A stretch of DNA of 64,000 nt, taken from contig JAKUTK010000006.1 of assembly GCA_022448005.1 (NCBI GenBank), positions 44,121 through 108,120 of the forward strand, read 5' to 3'. Within the stretch, counting starts at the first letter, position 1; each line of letters starts with the position of its first letter. Of this stretch, positions 1 through 14,013 are shown in pieces. This DNA comes from Pseudomonas sp. (GTDB lineage Bacteria > Pseudomonadota > Gammaproteobacteria > Pseudomonadales > Pseudomonadaceae). The translations under genes were made by a program, and so were the position numbers. Under the pieces are notes generated by a model. That model worked only from the letters and a program-made list of their open reading frames with translations, was not told the origin of the DNA and did no database searches.

Positions 1-2298
<2,298 letters not shown>

Positions 2299-2306
<8 letters not shown>

Positions 2307-3369
2307 GGGCCACCTCCAGACAGATATCGACGACGGTTCGGGTAGCGTCCGGCCGAGCCAGACGACGTGCCGTGGCTCCCATGGCCTTGAGTTTTTCCGG
2401 CTGCATCATTACCTCGGTCAGCTGCGCGGCCAGCGCTGCAGCATCGGTCGTTGCTTGAGGGAGAAGAACGGCTGCGCCTTCCTTCGCCAGATATTCGGCA
2501 TTACGGGTTTGGTGGTCGTCGATTGCGTGGGGCAGTGGCACTAGAAACGAAGGCAAGCCGGCAGCCGCCAGCTCGCACACCGTCAAGGCGCCGGAGCGAC
2601 AGATGACCAGGTCGGCCCAGGCATAGGCCCGAGCCATGTCCTTGATGAAGGGTGCCACCTCAGCGTCAACGCCCGCCGCGACATAGCGTTCCTGGGTAAT
2701 CCCTGCGTGCTGCTTGCCCGCCTGATGGAACACCTCAGGACGCAGCTCGACTGGCAACTGCGCGAGCGCTTCCGGCAACAGCTTGTTCAGCGGCTCAGCA
2801 CCCAGACTGCCGCCTAATACCAGCAGCCGGGGGCGGCGGCCAAGCAAGGTCTGTCTCGGCGTCTCGAGAAACAGCTCATGACGCACCGGATTGCCGGTGG
2901 TTCGCCGCTTGTCGCTTGCGGCGAAGGTATTCGGAAACGCCTCGCAGACGCGCTGCGCAAACGGCACCAGGCTGCGATTGGCCGTTCCAGCGACAGCGTT
3001 TTGCTCGTGAATGACTAAAGGCGTTCCGGCCAGCTTCGCGGCGAGACCGCCAGGCCCCGTCACATAGCCACCAAGCCCGAGCACGCAGACCGGCTGTAGG
3101 TCACGGATGACCCGGCGAGCCTGCCCCAGCGAGCGCAGCAACTGGAACGGAGCCTTCAGCAAGGAAGCGAAACCTTTACCGCGCAGCCCGCTCACCTGAA
3201 TCAGGTGCAGCGGCAATCCAGCCGCAGGAACCACTTCATTTTCGATGCCTCGCGGCGTACCCAACCAGTGCACGCTATAGCCGCGACTCTGGAACTCGTG
3301 AGCGCAGGCCAGTGCCGGGAATACATGCCCCCCGGTTCCGCCGGCCATGATCAAGACATTACCGGCCAT
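2299..3369 (-). CDS. murG: UDP-GlcNAc:undecaprenyl-PP-MurNAc-pentapeptide GlcNAc transferase
   Basis: Transfers GlcNAc to lipid I to make lipid II at the inner face of the cytoplasmic membrane. The 356-residue protein begins [20 protein letters not shown], the glycine-rich lipid-binding loop of GT28 enzymes. Later it has [11 protein letters not shown] and the donor-site segment [15 protein letters not shown] with the downstream [14 protein letters not shown] motif. The reading frame is open far upstream, but the ATG at 3369 is the family start; the extra 51 codons have no family character. It overlaps ftsW by 11 bases and murC by 8, consistent with one operon. Confidence 0.97.
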
Positions 3370-4591
3370 GCACGACCCCCTTGCTTTGGGGCACAGGCGT
3401 TTCGGCAAAATCGTCCTCGCTGAACTCGGCATCTTCGCTGCCCAGCACCGTGCGGCTTTCCCACTCGATGCGCAGCAGCAAGGCCATACTGGCGCACGTG
3501 ACCACCAGCGAGCTGCCGCCATAACTCAGGAACGGCAGGGTCAAGCCTTTGGTTGGTAACAGTCCGATGTTCACACCAACATTGATCAGGAACTGACCGA
3601 GCCAGAGGAAAGCAACGCCCCAGGCAATATATGCAGCAAAGAACTGGCGTGCTCGCTCGGCCGCAAGCCCGATGTACAGCGCGCGGACACCGACGAATGC
3701 GAATAGAAGGATGGTCAGCAGCGCACCCACCATGCCCAGCTCTTCGGCGAGCACGGAAAAGACGAAATCGGTGTGCGCTTCAGGCAGGTAGAACTGCTTC
3801 TGGACGCTGTTGCCAAGCCCGACACCCAGCCATTCACCCCGCCCAAAAGCGATCAGGGCCTGAGTCAACTGATAGCCGGCGCCGTACTGATCAGCCCACG
3901 GGTCGGTAAAGGTAATCAACCGCTGCAGTCGGTACTCCTGCGTCTGTACCAGCACGAAGACCGCGCCGACAGCGAGCAGAACCAGCAGGCTGAATCGAAC
4001 TAGGCCGACGCCGCCCAGGAACAGCATGGCAACTGCCGCGCCCATCATCACCACAGTCGCACCGAAGTCCGGCTCGAGCAGGAGCAACATGGCCATTGGA
4101 AGCAATACAAGAAACGGCTTGAGGAAGCCCCATAGGCTTTCACGCACCTCTTGCTGGCGGCGCACCAGGTAACCGGCGAGATAGACCACAACGAACAGCT
4201 TGGCCAGTTCCGACGGCTGTACGTTGAAGGCACCGAAGCCGATCCAGCGCATCGAGCCGTTTACCTCTCGCCCAATGCCGGGAATCAGCACCAGAATCAA
4301 CAGCACGAACGCAGCAATCAGCAGCATCCAGTCCAGCCGCTGCCAGACGGACAGCGGCACCAGAAGAACCAATGCCGCCGCGCCAATACCGAGCAGGACG
4401 TAAACCAGATGGCGGATCATGTAGTACATCGGATTATCGGCATTCACGGCCGCGACTTCCGAAGAAGCCGAGGTGATCATCACCAATCCGAGGCCTAGCA
4501 GTGCCAGACAGCCGGCGAGCATAGGGAAATCGAGGTCGAGGCCGCGTCGACTGAACAGAGGTGACGGTGCGCTGCGCAGGAAAGCGATCAT
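3359..4591 (-). CDS. ftsW: Septal SEDS peptidoglycan glycosyltransferase FtsW
   Basis: Polymerises lipid II into septal glycan strands, working with the transpeptidase FtsI at the division site. The 410-residue protein has about ten hydrophobic membrane segments and the SEDS signatures GREVNGSMRWIGFG, LLLEPDFGA, GYQLTQALIAFGRG and, near the end, PFLSYGGSSL. The ATG at 4591 shares one base with the murD stop (TGATG). The C-terminal tail overlaps the murG start. Its partner ftsI lies upstream in the same cluster, which supports FtsW over the elongation paralogue RodA. Confidence 0.96.
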   Translation of the reverse strand: MIAFLRSAPSPLFSRRGLDLDFPMLAGCLALLGLGLVMITSASSEVAAVNADNPMYYMIRHLVYVLLGIGAAALVLLVPLSVWQRLDWMLLIAAFVLLILVLIPGIGREVNGSMRWIGFGAFNVQPSELAKLFVVVYLAGYLVRRQQEVRESLWGFLKPFLVLLPMAMLLLLEPDFGATVVMMGAAVAMLFLGGVGLVRFSLLVLLAVGAVFVLVQTQEYRLQRLITFTDPWADQYGAGYQLTQALIAFGRGEWLGVGLGNSVQKQFYLPEAHTDFVFSVLAEELGMVGALLTILLFAFVGVRALYIGLAAERARQFFAAYIAWGVAFLWLGQFLINVGVNIGLLPTKGLTLPFLSYGGSSLVVTCASMALLLRIEWESRTVLGSEDAEFSEDDFAETPVPQSKGVVHGR

Positions 4592-5934
4592 CAGCTCAGC
4601 GCCCCCACCGCAGCGGCGAACTGACGTCCGCGGTCTTCGAAATTCTCGAACATGTCCAGGCTTGCACAGGCCGGCGAGAGCAATACCGCATCGCCGGGTT
4701 GGGCCAGTTTGGCTGCCAGCTGAACAGCGTCCTGAAGCGTCTGAACGCGGTGGATCGGCGCAGCGCCATCAAGCGCCGCCGCCAGTTGTTCGGCATCGCG
4801 GCCAAGCAAGACGACCGCGCGGCACTGATGAGAGACCGGACTGTGCAAGGCTGAGAAATCCGCACCCTTGCCATCGCCGCCAGCGATGAGCACCAATTCA
4901 CCGGTGATATCGCTACCCAGCCCATCGATTGCTGCGAGGGCAGCTCCGACGTTGGTTGCCTTCGAATCGTCGTAGTAGGTCACGCCTTTGCGCTCCGCCA
5001 CCCACTGGCAGCGATGGGCGAGCCCGGCAAAGTTGCGCAAGGTGGCGAGCATCGGCTCGAACGGAAGACCCACGGCATGCCCGAGCGCCAGGGCGGCCAG
5101 CGCATTGGACTGGTTGTGAGCCCCGCGCATTTTCAGTTGGTTAGCCGGCATCAGAGCGTCGAACTGGAAAGCAAGGTACTTTTCCCCGCTTTCTTCGAAC
5201 AGTCCGAAGCCCTTGAAATCGGGCTTGCCGAGGCCGAAGGACCAAGTCGGAAGGTCGTCGGCAACCAGCGGGCGACTAAGGCGGTCGTCACGATTGACTA
5301 CAACCTGCCGAGCACCCCGAAAAATGCGGTGTTTAGCCTGATGGTAGGCAGGCAGCCCATCATAACGATCCATGTGATCTTCACTGATGTTCAGGCAGGT
5401 GGCGACCTCCGCATTCAGCTGATCGGTTATTTCCAGCTGAAAGCTCGACAGTTCGAGGACGTAGAGCTCGACATCGTCGTTGAGCAGATCCAGGGCCGGC
5501 GTTCCTAGGTTTCCGCCAACCGCCACTTTGCGCCCGGCCGCAGCAGCCATCTCGCCGACCAGACTCGTCACAGTGCTTTTCGCGTTAGACCCAGTGATTG
5601 CCACGATTGGCGCCTTGGCTTCGCGTGCGAACAGCTCGATATCTCCGGACAGCTTCACTCCGTTAGCAGCGGCTGCCTGCAATGCGGGCATGCTGATCGG
5701 CAGGCCCGGGCTTACCAACAGCTCGCTGGCGCGGCAGAGGAACTGGGGATCGAGCTCTCCACAATGAACCTCGATATTCGGGTACTGCGCTTTCAGAGTG
5801 GCCAACTCCGGGGGGTTCGCGCGCGTGTCGGCGACGGCAAACGGCACACCGCGGCTGGCCAGATGGCGAACCAAGGACATGCCGCTCTTGCCGAGACCTA
5901 CGACGATGCGGAACTGATCGGAAGCGATGAGCAC
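4591..5934 (-). CDS. murD: UDP-N-acetylmuramoyl-L-alanine--D-glutamate ligase
   Basis: Adds D-glutamate to UDP-MurNAc-L-Ala in the cytoplasm. The protein has 447 residues. An N-terminal dinucleotide-like fold begins VVGLGKSGMSLVRHL. The ATP loop is GSNAKST at about 115-121, where most Mur ligases have G-T-N-G-K-T; I recall the GSNAKST form as usual in pseudomonad MurD, so I do not treat it as a defect. Then follow LELSSFQLE, NISEDHMDRYD and DDSKATN, all typical. The start is GTG at 5934, preceded by GAGG about nine bases away, six bases after the mraY stop. It ends by sharing one base with ftsW. Confidence 0.96.
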   Translation of the reverse strand: MLIASDQFRIVVGLGKSGMSLVRHLASRGVPFAVADTRANPPELATLKAQYPNIEVHCGELDPQFLCRASELLVSPGLPISMPALQAAAANGVKLSGDIELFAREAKAPIVAITGSNAKSTVTSLVGEMAAAAGRKVAVGGNLGTPALDLLNDDVELYVLELSSFQLEITDQLNAEVATCLNISEDHMDRYDGLPAYHQAKHRIFRGARQVVVNRDDRLSRPLVADDLPTWSFGLGKPDFKGFGLFEESGEKYLAFQFDALMPANQLKMRGAHNQSNALAALALGHAVGLPFEPMLATLRNFAGLAHRCQWVAERKGVTYYDDSKATNVGAALAAIDGLGSDITGELVLIAGGDGKGADFSALHSPVSHQCRAVVLLGRDAEQLAAALDGAAPIHRVQTLQDAVQLAAKLAQPGDAVLLSPACASLDMFENFEDRGRQFAAAVGALS

Positions 5935-5940
5935 TCTTCG

Positions 5941-7023
5941 TTACCTCAACTTCAATGTGGCAAGACCAACCAACACAAGGATCACCGTGATGATCCAGAA
6001 GCGCACGATCACGCGGGGCTCTGGCCAGCCCTTGAGTTCGAAGTGGTGATGAATCGGAGCCATGCGGAACACCCGCTTGCCGGTCAGCTTGAATGAGGCG
6101 ACCTGGATCATCACCGACAGGGTTTCCATCACGAATATCCCGCCCATGATGAACAGCACGACTTCCTGGCGGACGATCACAGCAATGGTGCCAAGGGCTG
6201 CGCCAAGGGCCAGCGCGCCCACATCACCCATGAAGACCTGGGCTGGATAGGTGTTGAACCAGAGAAAGCCGAGCCCGGCACCGATCAGCGCACCGCAGAA
6301 CACGATCAGCTCACCAGCTCCGGGGATGTATGGAATCAGCAGGTAATCGGCAAAATTCACGTTGCCCGACAGGTAGCAGAAGATGCCCAGACCGCCGCCC
6401 ACCATCACCGTCGGCATAATCGCCAAGCCATCCAGCCCATCGGTGAGGTTCACTGCATTGCCGGAGCCGACGATGACGAAATAGGTCAGGACGATGAAGC
6501 CGATCCCCAGCGGAATTTCGATGTTCTTCAGCAGCGGGAGGATCAACGTGGTTTCGACCGGTGTCTGCGCGGTCAGGTAAAGAAAGATCGCAGCACCAAG
6601 GCCGAAGACGGATTGCCAGAAATATTTCCAACGGCTTGGCAAACCCCGGGAGTTCTTTTCGATCACCTTGCGGTAGTCATCAACCCAACCGATTGCACCG
6701 AACAGCAGGGTCACGGCCAGCACCACCCACACATAGCGATTGGACAGATCGGCCCAAAGCAAGGTGCTGATGGCGATTGCACTGAGGATCAGGGCGCCGC
6801 CCATGGTCGGCGTGCCGGATTTCGACAGATGCGTTTGCGGCCCGTCAGTCCTTACCGCCTGACCGATCTGACGCAGCTGCAGCGTACGGATCAACCAAGG
6901 CCCCAGCCACAGCGATAACACCAGCGCGGTCAGTACGCCGAGAATCCCACGAAGCGACAGGTACTGAAAGACTGCGAAGCCCGTGTGGAACTGTTGCAGG
7001 TACTCGGCGAGTAGCAGCAGCAT
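5941..7023 (-). CDS. mraY: Phospho-MurNAc-pentapeptide translocase
   Basis: Transfers phospho-MurNAc-pentapeptide to undecaprenyl phosphate, forming lipid I in the inner membrane. The 360-residue protein, the usual length, has about ten membrane segments. It shows TPTMGG, the DDYRKV aspartate pair, [13 protein letters not shown], the magnesium-site segment [19 protein letters not shown] and the histidine loop [13 protein letters not shown]. The ATG at 7023 is chosen over an adjacent upstream TTG; it shares one base with the murF stop. Downstream murD starts six bases after its stop. Confidence 0.97.
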   Translation of the reverse strand: MLLLLAEYLQQFHTGFAVFQYLSLRGILGVLTALVLSLWLGPWLIRTLQLRQIGQAVRTDGPQTHLSKSGTPTMGGALILSAIAISTLLWADLSNRYVWVVLAVTLLFGAIGWVDDYRKVIEKNSRGLPSRWKYFWQSVFGLGAAIFLYLTAQTPVETTLILPLLKNIEIPLGIGFIVLTYFVIVGSGNAVNLTDGLDGLAIMPTVMVGGGLGIFCYLSGNVNFADYLLIPYIPGAGELIVFCGALIGAGLGFLWFNTYPAQVFMGDVGALALGAALGTIAVIVRQEVVLFIMGGIFVMETLSVMIQVASFKLTGKRVFRMAPIHHHFELKGWPEPRVIVRFWIITVILVLVGLATLKLR

Positions 7024-8399
7024 CAATGTTTCTCCATGCCGGACGCGGAAAGTGCAGCGACGACGTTATCCATCGCTGCGCTCCGTGATCCCTTGATCAA
7101 AATGGTGGTCGCATTGCCCTGCTCCAGACGCAGCGACTCGATCAGGCTCTGCTGATCGGCGAAATGGCGCGCGCCATGACCGAAGGCCTCCACGGCATGC
7201 TTCATGAGCGGTCCGACCGCGAACAAAGTGTCTACTTTGCCTCGGGCGTAACTGCCGACTTCGCGGTGGCCCTGCTCGGCCCAGGAGCCCAGCTCCCCCA
7301 TGTCGCCCAGCACCAGCACCGTGCGGCCAGCAAAGCCGGCCAGCACATCGATGGCGGCACAGATGGACGCAGGGTTGGCGTTGTAGGTGTCGTCTATCAG
7401 GCGAACGCCGTTGCTCAGCATCTGCGCAACGCCTCGGCCCTTCACGGGCTGCAAGCTTTCAAGCCCGGCGACGATGTGCTCTGCGGCAACGCCCAGCGCC
7501 CTGGCGGCCGCAGCGGCGGCCAGCGCATTGGCCACGCTATGGCGGCCGAGGAGATTCAACTGGACACGCACAGACCCTGCCGGGCCGGTCAGCACGAAAT
7601 TGGGACAGCCGCGAAGATCGTAAGCAATCGAAGCGGGGTGGAAATCGGCCAACGGGCTCGTGACGGCAAAGCTCACCACCCGCTTGCCTGACACTCGGCG
7701 CTCCCACACCGAATAGGCGCGGTCGTCACGATTGAGCACGGCGACACCTTTGGCGCCGAGCCCATCGAGAATCTCCCCCTTGGCCTCGACAATTTTTTCC
7801 GGCCCGCCGAATTCGCCAACATGAGCCGTGCCCGCGTTGGTAATCAAGCTGACATCTGGCCGAGCCAGGCTGACGGTATAGGCGATTTCGCCAACGCGTG
7901 AAGCACCTAGCTCAATCACCGCAGCCTTATGCTGAGGACCTAACTCCAGCAGCGTGAGCGGTGCGCCCAAATCGTTGTTGAGATTGCCGCGTGTGGCGAG
8001 AACCGCATCATCGCCATAGGCGGCGCGCAGGATACTGGCCAGCAGTTCCTTGACGCTGGTCTTGCCGCTGGAGCCGGTGATCGCCGCGACCGGACCGGTG
8101 AACGCGTCGCGATTGAGCGCTCCCAGCTGACCGAGGGCGATACGGCTATCGGCAACAACAAGTTGAGGTAACGAGACCTCTGGCATATGGCGCTCGACCA
8201 AAGCGGCGACAGCGCCCTTGGCGGCAACTTCCGCAAGGTAGGTATGGCCGTCGAAGCGAGGCCCGGTGAGCGCAATGAAAAGCTGCCCCAGCTCGATTGC
8301 GCGGCTGTCGGTGCTGACAGAGCTAAAGGTTGCATCGGCATTGATCAGCTTGGCTGACAATGGCTCGACCAGATCGCTAAGACGCTTGGCTTCAAGCAT
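7023..8399 (-). CDS. murF: UDP-MurNAc-tripeptide--D-alanyl-D-alanine ligase
   Basis: Adds the D-Ala-D-Ala dipeptide made by Ddl to the UDP-MurNAc-tripeptide, completing the cytoplasmic pentapeptide precursor. The protein has 458 residues. The ATP loop [14 protein letters not shown] is at about 107-120; then come [13 protein letters not shown]-like sequence, [22 protein letters not shown] and [10 protein letters not shown], all standard for MurF. The ATG at 8399 overlaps the murE coding end by eight bases. Because murC, murD, murE and ddlB lie in the same operon, the whole precursor pathway after MurB is encoded here. Confidence 0.96.
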   Translation of the reverse strand: MLEAKRLSDLVEPLSAKLINADATFSSVSTDSRAIELGQLFIALTGPRFDGHTYLAEVAAKGAVAALVERHMPEVSLPQLVVADSRIALGQLGALNRDAFTGPVAAITGSSGKTSVKELLASILRAAYGDDAVLATRGNLNNDLGAPLTLLELGPQHKAAVIELGASRVGEIAYTVSLARPDVSLITNAGTAHVGEFGGPEKIVEAKGEILDGLGAKGVAVLNRDDRAYSVWERRVSGKRVVSFAVTSPLADFHPASIAYDLRGCPNFVLTGPAGSVRVQLNLLGRHSVANALAAAAAARALGVAAEHIVAGLESLQPVKGRGVAQMLSNGVRLIDDTYNANPASICAAIDVLAGFAGRTVLVLGDMGELGSWAEQGHREVGSYARGKVDTLFAVGPLMKHAVEAFGHGARHFADQQSLIESLRLEQGNATTILIKGSRSAAMDNVVAALSASGMEKH

Positions 8400-9854
8400 G
8401 GGAACCCCTCCAGGCAGCCAGGGCCGTCGAGGCCTGATCGAGATCGGAGAATGGCAGACGCTCGCCCTTTATTTCCTGGTAGTCCTCATGCCCCTTGCCG
8501 GCCAGCAACACCACATCATCAATGCTGGCGCTCTCGATACAGCGGGCAATGGCCGCGGCGCGCCCTGGCACAAACAGCGCTTGTTCGGGCGCGCTGAAAC
8601 CTGCACGGATCTCATCGAGGATCTGCTGCGGATCTTCATGGCGCGGGTTGTCATCGGTGACTATGACGCGGTCCGCCAAACGCTCGGCAACCTGAGCCAT
8701 CAGCGAGCGCTTGCCGCGGTCTCGATCACCACCGCAGCCGAACAGGCACAGCAACTTACCGCGGGCATGCGGGCGTAGAGCGACAAGAACCTTTTCAAGC
8801 GCATCCGGCGTATGAGCGTAATCGACCACCACCAACGGGCGATCGCCACCACCTAGCCGCTGCATGCGGCCGGCCGGGCCATCAATCTCCTGCAGCACTG
8901 CTAAAACTTCGTCGAGCGCGTAATTCATGCCCAGCAAGGCGCCCACCGCCGCAAGCACATTGCTGACATTGAACCGGCCGAGTAGCGGGCTACGCTGCGA
9001 GCGCTCCCCTTGCGGGGTCACCAGCCTCGCGTGGATTCCGCTGTCGTCCAGCCGCGCCTCTGGGCAGTAGAGGTAAGCCGAGGCATCCTCCAGGCTATAA
9101 GTGATCAAGCGCGATTCCGGGTGCTCTTGCGCGAGTGATCGGCCCAGCGCGTCGTCCAGATTGATCACCCGACACCCGAGCCCTGGCATATTGAATAGCT
9201 GTGCCTTGACCTCGCCGTAGGCTTCCATCGAACCGTGATAGTCGAGGTGGTCTCGGGACAGATTTGTGAACACCGCCACATCGAACGCGAGCGCGGCAAC
9301 CCGGCCCTGCGCCAGCCCATGCGAGGACACCTCCATCGCAACAGCGCGCGCGCCCTGCTTCCGCAGGCTCGCCAGATTGGCTTGTACGCCGATGGCATCA
9401 GGTGTGGTGTGCTGCCCAAGGACCAACTCGCCGTGAAAGCCGGTCCCGAGGGTGCCGATGATCCCGCAACGCTCACCCAAACGATCCAGAGCTTGGGCAA
9501 TCAGGTAGGTCACGCTGGTCTTGCCGTTGGTTCCGGTCACGCCGACCAAATGCAGACCGCGACTCGGTTCACCGTAGAACCGCCCGGCAATAGCTGAAAG
9601 CTGTCCCGCCAGGTTGCGAACCGGGACCAGCTCAGCGCTAGCCGCGGTCATTTTCGCAGCCCCTTCGGCTTCGTACGCGATGGCGGCTGCGCCGTGGGCA
9701 ATCGCATCTGCAATGTGCACGCGGCCGTCTTGCTGGTAACCGGGCACAGCCAGAAACAAATCGCCTGGACGGACCTTGCGGCTGTCCAGCGTCAGCTCTC
9801 GAATAAGGGTATCGCTGGCAGCTTGAGGCAGTAACTGATTCAGCGGCATCGGCA

Positions 9855-9855
<1 letters not shown>
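8392..9855 (-). CDS. murE: UDP-MurNAc-L-alanyl-D-glutamate--2,6-diaminopimelate ligase
   Basis: Adds meso-diaminopimelate to UDP-MurNAc-dipeptide. The protein has 487 residues. The ATP loop GVTGTNGKTSVTYL has GTNGKT at 108-113; further on are SSHGLAQGR, NLSRDHLDYHG with the usual H-D pair, VDYAHTPDALE, and the motif DNPR (within TDDNPRHED). In MurE enzymes DNPR marks meso-DAP rather than lysine specificity, which fits a Gram-negative cell wall. ATG at 9855 shares one base with the ftsI stop region; another ATG lies two codons in. Confidence 0.96.
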
Positions 9856-11868
<2,013 letters not shown>

Positions 11869-11872
<4 letters not shown>

Positions 11873-12816
11873 CGCAACTTCTCCGCCACACGCATCACGG
11901 CGCTGCGCGAACGCGGGTTCGCCTTGACCTCTTCGGTGGAAGCGTATTGCGGCTTGCCCAGCAGCTTCAGCCGAGGCACAAATTTCTCAGGAATGATCGG
12001 CAGGTCACGGGGGAGCGTGTCGGCCTCGCCTTTCGCATGCCGACGCATGAACTGTTTGACGATGCGGTCTTCCAGCGAGTGAAAGCTGATCACCACCAGC
12101 CGGCCACCCACATCAAGCCCCTCGAGAGCGGCCTCAAGCCCTGCTTCCAAGTCGCCAAGTTCGTTGTTGATAAAAATGCGCAACCCCTGGAAAGCGCGTG
12201 TCGCCGGGTTCTTGCCTTTCTCCCAAGCGGGATTTGCCACCGTTATGACTTGTGCAAGATCAGCCGTACGTTCAAAAGGCTGCACCGCACGACGCTGTAC
12301 CACGGCACGAGCCATGCGCTTGGCAAAGCGCTCTTCACCGTATTCCCGGAAGACTCGGGCAATATCGTCTTCGTCGGCGGTTGCGACCCACTCAGCAGCA
12401 CTGACCCCTCGACTGGGGTCCATGCGCATATCCAGAGGGCCATCGTTTAGAAAGCTGAAGCCGCGCTCGGGGTCGTCCAGCTGCGGAGAAGACACACCAA
12501 GATCCAGCAGCACACCGCTCAACGTACCGGTCCAGCCGCGCTGCTCAAGCTCCGCGCCAAGCTCTGCGAAACTTCTCTGTACAACGACAAAGCGGCCATC
12601 CTCGGCCGCCAGTGCTTGCCCCGTAGCGATTGCTAGCGGGTCTTTGTCGAATCCTAGCAAACAGCCATCAGGCCCAAGCTGCCGTAGCAGCAGGCGGCTA
12701 TGTCCGCCGCGACCGAAGGTCCCATCCAGATAGCGACCGTCGGGACGCACGCCAAGAGCCGCGACGGCCTCATCGAGCAAAACGGTGACATGGTTATAGT
12801 TGCTGGTCGGGCTCAC
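11869..12816 (-). CDS. rsmH: 16S rRNA (cytosine(1402)-N(4))-methyltransferase
   Basis: Methylates N4 of C1402 in 16S rRNA, in the ribosomal P site, using S-adenosylmethionine. Protein of 315 residues. It begins near [13 protein letters not shown], then [14 protein letters not shown] (SAM-binding loop), [28 protein letters not shown] and GPLDMRMD, and ends with [14 protein letters not shown] and [14 protein letters not shown]; all are RsmH signatures. The start is GTG at 12816, overlapping the mraZ stop. Interestingly rsmI, which modifies the same nucleotide on its ribose, lies only about 1.2 kb away on the same strand. Confidence 0.96.
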
Positions 12817-13268
12817 AGGATTAGATCACGCAATTCTTCCGGCAAAGCACCGGGTTGTTTGATGGCCGCCAGGTCCGCATCTGCTTGTGCGTTCCAGTCG
12901 TCCTCGTTCCACAAGCTGAACTTGTTCAGCTGACCGACCAGCATGGCCCGCTTGTCCAGCCCGGCGTATTCACGCAAACGCGGCGGCACCAGAACGCGGC
13001 CATTGCCGTCCATTTCCAGATCGACGGCATTCCCGATCAGCAAACGCTGCAGTCGGCGACTTTCTTCTCTTAAAGATGGCAACTCACGAAGCTTGGCTTC
13101 GATCAGCTCCCATTCAGGCAATGGGTAAATTCCCAGGCAACGGTCTACAGCATCGATGGTGATGATCAGCTGCCCCTCGCAACGCGAAACGAGCTCGTCA
13201 CGATACCGGCTTGGCATCGCTAGCCGGCCTTTGGCATCGAGACTGATGGCGTTTGCTCCGCGAAACAC
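12813..13268 (-). CDS. mraZ: Transcriptional regulator MraZ
   Basis: DNA-binding regulator with two SpoVT/AbrB-like halves that represses its own operon, the division and cell-wall cluster. The 151-residue protein starts [23 protein letters not shown] and repeats the fold with [20 protein letters not shown]. Start is GTG at 13268 preceded by a GGGGAAG sequence. It is the first gene of the operon, immediately downstream of the four 10-bp repeats at 13300-13335 that look like its operator. The last bases overlap rsmH. Confidence 0.96.
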   Translation of the reverse strand: MFRGANAISLDAKGRLAMPSRYRDELVSRCEGQLIITIDAVDRCLGIYPLPEWELIEAKLRELPSLREESRRLQRLLIGNAVDLEMDGNGRVLVPPRLREYAGLDKRAMLVGQLNKFSLWNEDDWNAQADADLAAIKQPGALPEELRDLIL

Positions 13269-13299
13269 GGCTGCGCTTCCCCTGATTTAGCTATCCATG

Positions 13300-13335
13300 C
13301 CCATAAATACCCACTTCATTCCACTTTCTACCACT
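13300..13335 (-). promoter_or_regulatory. MraZ operator: four direct repeats with 10-bp period
   Basis: Read on the minus strand there are four units spaced exactly 10 bases apart: AGTGG, AGTGG, AGTGG and TATGG, with 5-base spacers. They begin at about the expected transcription start and run toward mraZ. In Escherichia coli MraZ binds TGGG-type repeats with 5-base spacers upstream of its gene, so this is very probably the autoregulatory site. Seen directly: the spacing and the repeated core. Inferred: binding by MraZ. Confidence 0.75.
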
Positions 13336-13342
13336 TGTGCGC

Positions 13343-13372
13343 ACTATAGAAATGCAGCAGCCCCACCGTCAA
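13343..13372 (-). promoter_or_regulatory. Sigma-70 promoter of the division and cell-wall operon
   Basis: On the minus strand a TTGACG -35 box (13372 to 13367) is followed after 18 bases by a TATAGT -10 box (13348 to 13343). Transcription would start near 13336, right at the first MraZ repeat and some 68 bases before the mraZ start codon. The -35 is nearly consensus. Confidence 0.7.
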
Positions 13373-13562
13373 GGTACGCCGGACGGGAAAAACCCTTATG
13401 TGACGGGAATTTAGCAAGCGAAGCGGAGATAAACGGTAAACCGGAAGGGGAAGCGAATCGAGATATTCAGCAAACGCAAAAGCCTGCACTTCGAAGTTAA
13501 AGTACTTTGTGAAGAGCAAGAATTTTTTGGTCTAAACAGGAGGCGTGTTTCAAGAAATAGTC

Positions 13563-13920
13563 GGAGAGTCGATCTGTAAGCCGGGTTCTGTCGAGGACAG
13601 TCATTCCTCTACGACAGCCATCACTGACTGCCTCTAGCAACCTACCCGGATCCAGCGCGGGCCACGCCAATGGATCCCTATTTGGTCTTGCTCCAAGTGG
13701 GGTTTACCTAGCCACGGACTGTTGCCAGCCGTGCGGTGCGCTCTTACCGCACCTTTTCACCCTTACCGGCACCGAAGCGCTTAGGCGGTTATTTTCTGTG
13801 GCACTTTCCGTAGGCTCACGCCTCCCAGGCGTTACCTGGCACTTCGCCCTATGGAGCCCGGACTTTCCTCCCTCCCTTCTTGCGGAACAAAAAGAGACAG
13901 CGACTGTCCGATCGACTCTC
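13563..13920 (-). ncRNA. rnpB: RNase P RNA (M1 RNA, bacterial type A)
   Basis: Catalytic RNA that trims 5' leaders from precursor tRNAs, working with the RnpA protein. Read on the minus strand it starts AGAGTCGATCGGACAGTCGC near 13919 and ends with a matching CGACTCT near 13565, the P1 closing helix. In between are the strongly conserved GAGGAAAGTCCGGGCTCC segment, GCCACAGAAAATAACCGC, GGTAAGGGTGAAAAGGTG and the CAGAACCCGGCTTACAG end. The 355-nt length is right for type A. It sits between rsmI and mraZ. Exact ends are approximate by a few bases. Confidence 0.96.
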
Positions 13921-13928
13921 CGGCGGTC

Positions 13929-13957
13929 AGAGTACTTGCATACGGCGAGAGCTGCAA
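13929..13957 (-). promoter_or_regulatory. Promoter of rnpB
   Basis: On the minus strand TTGCAG (13957 to 13952) and TACTCT (13934 to 13929) are separated by 17 bases, and the first base of the RNase P RNA lies about ten bases further on. Position and spacing are right; the -10 box is only a partial match to consensus. Confidence 0.55.
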
Positions 13958-14013
13958 GCTGCGGCTAGTCGGCGACCGAAGCGGCAGAACCACCCGCCAA
14001 TCATCCGACAGCT

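Noticed and set aside
4591-5934. GSNAKST in MurD as a defective ATP loop
   Set aside because: This variant keeps Lys and Ser/Thr in place, and to my knowledge pseudomonad MurD enzymes carry it; all other motifs are intact.
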